Shown here: one piece after another, positions 7,533 through 12,507 of the stretch
Position numbering within the stretch: position 1 is the stretch's first letter
Layout of the letters: every line of letters begins with the position of its first letter
Position numbers and translations under genes: made by a program
The notes under the pieces: model-generated
What the model saw: only the letters and a program-made list of their open reading frames with translations
What the model was told of the DNA's origin: nothing
The model's database searches: none
Assembly: GCA_024644125.1 (NCBI GenBank)
Contig: JAHELQ010000003.1
Span: forward strand, 1-18,883
Source: Candidatus Aminicenantota bacterium
Lineage (GTDB): Bacteria > Acidobacteriota > Aminicenantia > UBA2199
DNA: 18,883 bases
Reading direction: 5' to 3'

Positions 7533-7715
7533 GTCCGCTAATAATGCTGATATTTGGGAGGATTGAAAAAGATATATGGGACTTTAAGGAGGTTAGAGGG
7601 ACTTGTATCAATATATCAAGTTTATTTATTACCCCAATAAATGCCTGGATGAAGTGAAACTAAGTTTGTGTGGGATTAAAGGGACCAGGAGTAAGGTTGA
7701 GCGTTACTCCCTTTT
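7533..7715 (+). ncRNA. Candidate small RNA or untranslated leader of about 180 nt
   Basis: The stretch runs from the predicted start of the 7498-7526 promoter to the hairpin at 7688-7710. It has no AUG-led frame with a ribosome site. A TTG-led frame of 43 codons (7603-7734), with AAGGAGG about 11 nt upstream, runs past the hairpin and is not convincing. It could be an independent RNA, or a leader read through under some conditions into the DGC genes. I do not recognise a known riboswitch. Confidence 0.3.
7688..7714 (+). terminator. Candidate intrinsic terminator or attenuator
   Basis: GGAGTAA (7688-7694) pairs with TTACTCC (7704-7710) around a 9-nt loop and is followed by CTTTT. The seven-base stem is moderate and the U-run short, so termination may be partial. 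Confidence 0.4.
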
Positions 7716-7847
7716 AAAAATCAGCCATTTGTAATTACATCATGCTAATTGAGAACGACGTTTACAAAAATCTTCTACAATGTTCATATTAACTATATGC
7801 CTTTCTAAGCCTTTTATCGACATTTATATAAAAGTTGAGAAACAAGG

Positions 7848-7888
7848 CGGCCGGGACAATTTTTTCGAATGCTGCCCGTAGCCGTTTT
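7848..7888 (+). terminator. Second hairpin with U-run ahead of the DGC genes (attenuator-like)
   Basis: CGGCCGGG (7848-7855) pairs with CCCG (7875-7878) and GCCG (7881-7884), with a two-base bulge and a 19-nt loop, followed by TTTT. It ends 14 bp before the ribosome site of the first DGC gene. It could be a leaky terminator or attenuator. Confidence 0.35.
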
Positions 7889-7915
7889 GAGTAAAATAAA
7901 ATGGAGGGATACAAA

Positions 7916-8281
7916 ATGACAGAGAAATCCATTGGTAATGATGGACCAAAGTTGTTATTTACATGTTCTGGAGCATCGAATGTAGGTGAAATTGCGGACC
8001 TAGCAGCACGCAAGCTATTTAAAGAAGGCGTGGTGCGAATGTCTTGTATCGCGTCGATAGGTGGGCGCATCGAGTCCCAGATTGCTCATACGAAGAATTC
8101 ACCCCAGGTCATCGCATTGGACGGTTGTGATAAGGATTGCGTAAAGAATGCCCTTAAGCACACTGGACTCAAACCTCATATCCATATACGGTTGAGCGAT
8201 ATCGGGATGATTAAAGGAGGCACCCTTGTAAACGAAGAGTCGATAGACAAAGTGGTGCAGCATACGAAAAAATCATTATAA
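7916..8281 (+). CDS. DGC-domain putative zinc-binding protein, copy 1
   Basis: This 121-residue soluble protein has the hallmarks of the DGC family: CSGASNVGEIADLAARKLF (17-35), a central MSC (Cys44), and the name-giving ALDGCDKDC (Cys71, Cys75). The four cysteines are thought in this family to bind zinc or another metal, or to act as redox thiols; the reaction is not established. The ATG at 7916 is preferred over one at 7901 because GGAGGG (7903-7908) lies 7 nt before it. The next gene, 13 bp downstream, is a paralog sharing a near-identical N-terminal block, so the pair arose by tandem duplication. It is the first gene of the four-gene cassette and follows a long hairpin-containing leader. 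Confidence 0.88.
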   Translation: MTEKSIGNDGPKLLFTCSGASNVGEIADLAARKLFKEGVVRMSCIASIGGRIESQIAHTKNSPQVIALDGCDKDCVKNALKHTGLKPHIHIRLSDIGMIKGGTLVNEESIDKVVQHTKKSL

Positions 8282-8294
8282 GGGAGAATAAACC

Positions 8295-8720
8295 ATGAAA
8301 GAGCAACAAAGACCAACATTACTAATGGCATGTTCAGGAGCATCAAATGTGGGCGAAATCGCGGACCTAGCAGCGCGTAAACTTTTCCGCGAAGGTTCGG
8401 TGGTAATGACTTGCCCAACGGCAATAGCCGGGCGGATTGAGTCTCAACTGAAACGTATCCAGAAAGAATCAAACGTAATCGTATTAGACGGCTGCGAAAA
8501 AGATTGCGTGTGCCGGACCCTTAAATTTGCGGGCTTTAGTAGTTTTGTTCATATACGATTAAATGATATCGGACTGACCAAAGGCGGAGCACCGGTGAAT
8601 GAAGAGACCGTCGACCGAGTGGTAAAACATGTCATGAGCCTTATCAAAACATCGTCACTTTGGGAGGAAACTTTCTCTTTCTCTTATGATTCCTCAAAGG
8701 CGGTACCATATAAAGCATAA
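8295..8720 (+). CDS. DGC-domain putative zinc-binding protein, copy 2
   Basis: This 141-residue paralog of the preceding protein shares CSGASNVGEIADLAARKLF (13-31), MTCP (Cys40) and VLDGCEKDC (Cys67, Cys71). It adds Cys73, giving a CVC pair absent from copy 1, and a C-terminal tail of about 25 residues (from residue 117) rich in Ser, Phe and Tyr. The ATG at 8295 has GGGAGA 7 nt upstream, and only 13 bp separate it from copy 1, so they are translated from one message. Two copies that differ in cysteine number may form a heterodimer or have separate roles. No transmembrane segment or signal is seen. The next gene starts 64 bp on. Confidence 0.88.
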   Translation: MKEQQRPTLLMACSGASNVGEIADLAARKLFREGSVVMTCPTAIAGRIESQLKRIQKESNVIVLDGCEKDCVCRTLKFAGFSSFVHIRLNDIGLTKGGAPVNEETVDRVVKHVMSLIKTSSLWEETFSFSYDSSKAVPYKA

Positions 8721-8784
8721 GTGGATTACCAGGTGTAGGTCTCTTGTACTCTCTTAAGCAGGGGGACAAAGAAAGGAGGAAAGT

Positions 8785-9915
8785 GTGAGCTGGTACAAAA
8801 GCCTGAAAAATATGAAACAGAGCCAGGAAGAGTTTTTTAAAATCCGGTGCAAAAAGTGTCTTATGCCCAACTTTGTCAGCACGTGGAATAGTCCCGAAGG
8901 CAATGCATGCGAGTATTGTTCTCCCGGTGAAGAACGGGAAATCATATTTCCGGATGATATGTCAAATGATAATAAAGATATGACGATATCAGACATCGTG
9001 AAATTGGTCCATTCTGAAAAGAAAGGGAAGTACGACTGCATGGTCTCGATTACCGGGGGAAGAGACAGTACATACATGATGTACTATGCAAAGGAAGTTC
9101 TCGGTCTTAATCCCGTGGCTTTCAATTTCCACACCGGCTTTGTGACCGATGTCGCCCAAGAAAATATGATCAACGTGACGAACACGCTGGGCATTGATTT
9201 TATTCAATTCAGGATTGACGGGAGATTTCTTAAAAAATTGTGCAGGGGATTTTTTCTCAACAATGGGGAAGTTTGTTCGGTTTGTCACCAGGGACATTTT
9301 TATACCGTTCAAAAGGTAGCCCAGTGGACCGGCCTCAAAGTGCTTTTGCGCGGCCTATGCAAAAAAACCGAAGCCAACTATCTTGTTCCCGAATATTTTA
9401 ATTGGTACAGTATGAACGACGACGATTTTAATGCAAGGGTCAATGGGTTTGCCGAATCCGAGGGAATTACCCGGGATGAATTGGACACCCACGATGATTT
9501 TTTGCATATGCGCGATTGGACCGACAATGAAATTAAAAAAATCGATTTGCCAGACATGTTGGATTATAAACAAGAGGCGATTTCAATGGTCCTCAAAAAG
9601 CTGAACTGGAAACAAAACAACGAATTTATCCACCTGGATTGTCTATATAACCCTATACTGATTTGTAGCCAGCGTTATGCAGAAGGTTACAGCGAGAAAC
9701 AGTTTATCATTAGTAATTTGGTTATAGATGAAATCGGCCCCGAAGAAGGAAAGAAGTTGCTTATGGCGGAAGAAAATATCGGTTTCGAGGATTTATCAGG
9801 GCTTAGTAAATTTCTGGAAATCATAGACGTCGATCTCCCGACTTTTGAAAAGACGGTACAGAGACATTGGAACGTTAGGGAATGTTCCCCGGTTAAAGGT
9901 GGGGGAAGCGCTTGA
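8785..9915 (+). CDS. PP-loop (N-type) ATP pyrophosphatase, N-acetyl sugar amidotransferase-like
   Basis: This 376-residue protein has the adenine-nucleotide alpha-hydrolase P-loop: SITGGRDST (88-96), a variant of SGGxDS with Thr in place of the first Ser. Such enzymes adenylate a carbonyl and then transfer nitrogen or sulfur. The N-terminal CKKC (Cys22, Cys25) and CEYC (Cys42, Cys45) form a zinc-ribbon pattern, and the later GEVCSVCHQG (161-170) resembles WbpG/PseA-type sugar amidotransferases. Those enzymes need a glutaminase/cyclase pair (HisH- and HisF-like), and none is here. The extra cysteines would also suit sulfur transfer as in thiouridine or LarE-type enzymes. The start is a GTG with an excellent AAAGGAGGA site (8772-8780). 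It probably works with the radical SAM protein encoded 20 bp downstream. Confidence 0.85.
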   Translation: MSWYKSLKNMKQSQEEFFKIRCKKCLMPNFVSTWNSPEGNACEYCSPGEEREIIFPDDMSNDNKDMTISDIVKLVHSEKKGKYDCMVSITGGRDSTYMMYYAKEVLGLNPVAFNFHTGFVTDVAQENMINVTNTLGIDFIQFRIDGRFLKKLCRGFFLNNGEVCSVCHQGHFYTVQKVAQWTGLKVLLRGLCKKTEANYLVPEYFNWYSMNDDDFNARVNGFAESEGITRDELDTHDDFLHMRDWTDNEIKKIDLPDMLDYKQEAISMVLKKLNWKQNNEFIHLDCLYNPILICSQRYAEGYSEKQFIISNLVIDEIGPEEGKKLLMAEENIGFEDLSGLSKFLEIIDVDLPTFEKTVQRHWNVRECSPVKGGGSA

Positions 9916-9921
9916 CTTCCC
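9903..9921 (+). other. Small hairpin over the stop codon between the PP-loop and radical SAM genes
   Basis: GGGAAG (9903-9908) pairs with CTTCCC (9916-9921) around a 7-nt loop containing the PP-loop gene's stop. No Shine-Dalgarno site follows before the ATG at 9936, so this junction may control or couple translation. Confidence 0.35.
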
Positions 9922-9935
9922 TGGACTGACTGATC

Positions 9936-11339
9936 ATGAATCCAATGACAAAATCACGAATCGCTTCCCATTGGGGGGTTAATGCTGAAGGGGAAGTGGA
10001 ATGCGCACTGTGCCCCCGGAATTGCCGGTTAAAGCCGGGCCAGTTCGGTTTTTGTGGAGTAAGAGGGAATGTGAACAATGAACAACATACCTTCAATTAC
10101 GGCTGTGCGGTTCCTGTCACGTTCGAGGCTATAGAAACGGAGGCGGTATACCATTTTCGACCGGGGGCAAAGACATTATGCGTCGGCAATATTGGTTGTA
10201 TGTTGGAATGTGATTTTTGCCAGAATTGGGAAACGTCCCAGGTAAAATACCTGGATTGGAGAAATATAAAGCACTATATGCCCGAAGATATCGTCGAACT
10301 GGCTGTGCTAAATGATGCCGGTATCATTTCGTGGACATATGACGACCCTGTGGTCTGGCATGAATTTGTTTTGGACACCGCACGTTTGGCATCAAAAATG
10401 GGCATTAAAAACCTGTATAAAAGCTCCCTTTATATTGAAATCCAACCTCTGAAGGAGTTAATCGAGGTCATCGATATTTTTAGTATTTCCCTTAAATCGA
10501 TGTCGTCCGCGTTTTATCGTAGATATACAAAAGGCCGGTTAGCTCCCGTTCTGGATGCGATAAAAGAATTAGCAAGACACCGGGATAGGCACATTGAACT
10601 AAGCCAGTTGGTGGTTACTGGACTAAATGATGATGGAACGGATGCCAGGAATACAGCGAATTGGGTCATAAGGAATCTCGGTTCCCAGATACCCCTTCAT
10701 TTTGTAGGTTTTCACCCGGCGTATAAATACACACAGGCAAAGAGAACATCCCTGGATAAATTACTTGAATTAAAGAACATTGCCGTCACTGAGGGAATAG
10801 AGTATTCATATATCGGGAATGTATACGAAAAAGATGTAAGCGATTCTTACTGCAAATCCTGCGGGAATAAGTTGGTGGAAAGATTTGGCTTATCGTCAAA
10901 TGTCCTGGGATTGGATCAAAAAGGGCAGTGTCTCAAGTGCGGGAAAAAGTCACCTGTAATCGAGCCGTTTCATTCATTGGACAGTGTCTCAAATGATACC
11001 AAAGAAACAGGTTTTTTCAAACCAGTGCAGGATTTCTTCTTCAAATGGAACGATAAAGTCAACGGTGTCCACATCGCATCGGAAGAGAGCCACTCGGAAA
11101 GTATAAAAATACAGGTTCAGCGGCTACCGGACAATCAACTGGAGTATTTAAAATTAAACCGGTGCCCTGGACGAATCATAGTAACGAAAAGAGCAGAAAA
11201 TGAGGTGGGTGTAAAGATAAGCATGGATACGAAAAAAAAGTTTAGTATTATTCCTCTACTGGATCGTGCCCACTTCCCGGTGAGACAGGAACCAGAAGCT
11301 GTCAAGAGTAATGGAATGGGTGGAATGGGGACAGGTTGA
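9936..11339 (+). CDS. Radical SAM protein, AmrS-like, with C-terminal zinc ribbon and extra domain
   Basis: This 467-residue protein opens with CALCPRNC (Cys23, Cys26, Cys30) and GFCGVR (Cys40), then VYHFRPGAKTLCVGNIGC and the SAM-cluster motif CMLECDFCQNW (Cys88, Cys92, Cys95). This order is typical of AmrS, the radical SAM member of the AMMECR1/Memo/radical SAM set, and of pyruvate formate-lyase activating enzyme relatives. After the barrel, CKSCG (306-310) and CLKCG (332-336) form a zinc ribbon, followed by about 130 residues I cannot place. AMMECR1 and Memo homologs are absent; DGC proteins and a PP-loop ATPase take their place. No ribosome site precedes the ATG, so translation is probably coupled to the gene ending 20 bp upstream. 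The last codons (GMGGMGTG) overlap a GGGGACAGG motif shared with the flanking repeats. Confidence 0.87.
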   Translation: MNPMTKSRIASHWGVNAEGEVECALCPRNCRLKPGQFGFCGVRGNVNNEQHTFNYGCAVPVTFEAIETEAVYHFRPGAKTLCVGNIGCMLECDFCQNWETSQVKYLDWRNIKHYMPEDIVELAVLNDAGIISWTYDDPVVWHEFVLDTARLASKMGIKNLYKSSLYIEIQPLKELIEVIDIFSISLKSMSSAFYRRYTKGRLAPVLDAIKELARHRDRHIELSQLVVTGLNDDGTDARNTANWVIRNLGSQIPLHFVGFHPAYKYTQAKRTSLDKLLELKNIAVTEGIEYSYIGNVYEKDVSDSYCKSCGNKLVERFGLSSNVLGLDQKGQCLKCGKKSPVIEPFHSLDSVSNDTKETGFFKPVQDFFFKWNDKVNGVHIASEESHSESIKIQVQRLPDNQLEYLKLNRCPGRIIVTKRAENEVGVKISMDTKKKFSIIPLLDRAHFPVRQEPEAVKSNGMGGMGTG

Positions 11340-11361
11340 TTATATGGCGGACAAAAAATTT

Positions 11362-11379
11362 TTGCATATGTGTATGCAA
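11362..11379 (+). terminator. Hairpin after the cassette, possible weak terminator
   Basis: TTGCATA (11362-11368) pairs perfectly with TATGCAA (11373-11379) around a TGTG loop, 22 bp after the radical SAM stop codon. No U-run follows, so intrinsic termination is doubtful; it could protect the 3' end of the message. Confidence 0.3.
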
Positions 11380-11505
11380 CGGCGGCCGAACCGGGCTTCG
11401 TTCAAATACATATCTCGACAAATTATCCTCTAATTTGAAGATTTATCTCTAGAGTCGCTACTCGAACCCGCCATCGAAGCCTTCGATCGACTCTTCTTAC
11501 CGGGA

Positions 11506-11639
11506 GGGGACCGGGGACAGGCAAATTGTTGCGTGTTGGTGTTGAGGTGTTGGGGCGAACGATGCTTCGATGCGTCGTTGCTGGATCACAGAAGCAAAAC
11601 TAGCTTGTTCCCCCGTCGTGCATTCGCCGGGTAAACCGC
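11506..11639 (+). repeat. 134-bp direct repeat, copy B
   Basis: This is a near-identical copy of 7292-7424 in the same orientation, about 4.2 kb away, just beyond the radical SAM gene. It differs by one extra base and a few substitutions (for example CGTTG for CGCTG, and GCCGGG for GCCCGG). A palindrome-like ATCGAAG-C-CTTCGAT (11473-11487) lies just upstream. The 11340-12193 gap contains no gene I can support. Confidence 0.9.
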
Positions 11640-11717
11640 GGATGGAGGGATCGATAGCGATTGCAGTCATTATATACGGACATTGACGCGAGTTTTTTTC
11701 GGCAAAATTTTTATGTG

Positions 11718-11739
11718 GGGCAGGCTACCACGCCTGCCC
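11718..11739. repeat. Perfect 8-bp-stem palindromic element
   Basis: GGGCAGGC (11718-11725) and GCCTGCCC (11732-11739) flank a 6-nt loop. GC-rich hairpins of this form are typical of dispersed extragenic palindromes. There is no downstream T-run that would make it a terminator. Confidence 0.6.
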
Positions 11740-11765
11740 ATTCACGAAGCCCTGTTCGGGTTCGA

Positions 11766-11807
11766 TATCGTGTATCGTGTATCGTGTATCGTGTATCGTG
11801 TATCGTG
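11766..11807 (+). repeat. Heptamer tandem repeat, six perfect TATCGTG units
   Basis: Six exact copies of TATCGTG run from 11766 to 11807 and a partial unit follows. There is no spacer, so it is not a CRISPR array. Because seven is not a multiple of three, it gives pseudo-coding peptides in every frame. Copy number is likely to vary by replication slippage. Confidence 0.9.
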
Positions 11808-11832
11808 TACAATCAGTGTAAATCGCCCGGAG

Positions 11833-11934
11833 AGGAAGATCTCTTCCTTCGATGACGAGGATTGTCTTCTTCAATGCTGGATGAATATCTGCGACTAGCG
11901 GGCCTACATGTAGGGGGCGGTCACTGTACTGACC
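11833..11934. repeat. Cluster of three short palindromes
   Basis: AGGAAGA-TC-TCTTCCT (11833-11848), the uninterrupted 12-bp palindrome CCTACATGTAGG (11903-11914) and GGTCA-N6-TGACC (11919-11934) lie within about 100 bp. They could be protein-binding sites or debris of repeat elements. No gene is visible among them. Confidence 0.45.
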
Positions 11935-12131
11935 CAAAGCGCCGCCGGTTAAGGTTATCAAAATTGTTATTGCCGTCGGAGTGCGGAGGGTTTGCACGAA
12001 AGTTTGCCTGTCCCCATCGCCCCCCCTGGCTGACTCGACTCTCATATCACGCCGAGGGAGCTTCGGCCAGCGACTTTTTTTACAGCATCATCTATGGGGT
12101 AGATATTTTTTTACACAAAGAGGATTTGCTA

Positions 12132-12160
12132 TTGAAATAAATCTGATTATTTTTTACAAT
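12132..12160 (+). promoter_or_regulatory. Sigma70-type promoter for the 90-aa protein and kinase
   Basis: TTGAAA (12132-12137) and TACAAT (12155-12160) are 17 bp apart, each matching 5 of 6. Initiation would be near 12167, about 27 nt before the ATG at 12194. Confidence 0.65.
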
Positions 12161-12193
12161 GGTAGATACATATGAACACATAGGAATAATTGC

Positions 12194-12466
12194 ATGAAAA
12201 ATGTTTTGAACAGATATCTGGATGATAAAATAGTTGTAGATACGAATTCCGCGTGGATATATATCGGTACTCTGCGGGAGGTGGCCGAAGGTTGGATTGC
12301 CCTTTCTGACGTTGATGTTCACGATAGCAGTGAAACCACGACCTCAAAAGAGGTATACGTATTGGACAGCAAGGCCACCGGTGTGAAAGCCAACCGTGGT
12401 TTGGTTTACGTGAATATGAATTTTATTGTGAGCTTTTCCCCGCTGGCGGATGTCAAGTACTTTTAG
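12194..12466 (+). CDS. Small conserved hypothetical protein, probable Sm-like/SH3-like beta barrel
   Basis: This 90-residue protein is composed of short beta strands: KIVVDTNSAWIYIGTLREV (12-30), GWIALSDVDVHD (33-44) and GLVYVNMNFIVSFSPLADV (69-87). The pattern looks like a small beta barrel of the Sm/SH3 kind. I recall similar small proteins with the VDVHD and SPL-D-V signatures in other bacteria, without known function. There is no signal peptide. The ribosome site is weak (AGGA, 12182-12185), but a good promoter precedes the gene, which supports the frame. It ends 41 bp before the hybrid kinase, so both are probably on one transcript. It may bind RNA or a partner protein; the role is unknown. 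Confidence 0.75.
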   Translation: MKNVLNRYLDDKIVVDTNSAWIYIGTLREVAEGWIALSDVDVHDSSETTTSKEVYVLDSKATGVKANRGLVYVNMNFIVSFSPLADVKYF

Positions 12467-12507
12467 CGTTTATTGCGGGGGAATTCGGAGCTTTTTTTAG
12501 AAATAGA

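Larger units (their letters stand above)
11506..12015. mobile_element. Possible non-autonomous element remnant bounded by inverted GGGGACAGGCAAA
   Basis: Copy B carries GGGGACAGGCAAA at 11513-11525, and the exact reverse complement occurs at 12003-12015. Together they would be the ends of a segment of about 500 bp made of hairpins and simple repeats without a transposase. GGGGACAGG-like sequences often flank REP-associated (Y1-type) transposase genes; that link is from memory and the gene itself is absent here. The right end matches for only 13 bp, so the assignment is tentative. Confidence 0.3.

Noticed and set aside
7603..7734. A TTG-led frame of 43 codons with AAGGAGG about 11 nt upstream
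   Set aside because: The start codon is weak, there is no recognisable protein feature, and the frame runs straight through the hairpin at 7688-7710. It is better treated as leader or RNA.
7916..8720. Toxin-antitoxin pair
   Set aside because: The two small genes are paralogs of the DGC family and show no toxin or antitoxin features.
9936..11339. A complete AMMECR1/Memo/radical SAM system
   Set aside because: Only the radical SAM member is present; none of the other products resembles AMMECR1 or Memo.
7292..11639. The two 133-bp repeats as integron attC sites flanking a gene cassette
   Set aside because: No RYYYAAC and GTTRRRY core sites are found at the ends, no integrase is present, and the segment holds four genes with their own promoter.
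11766..11807. CRISPR array
   Set aside because: The units are only 7 bp, abut without spacers, and no cas genes are present.
11661..12140. Small protein genes in the 11340-12193 gap
   Set aside because: The frames are built from the heptamer repeat and palindromes, differ between overlapping frames, and lack ribosome sites.
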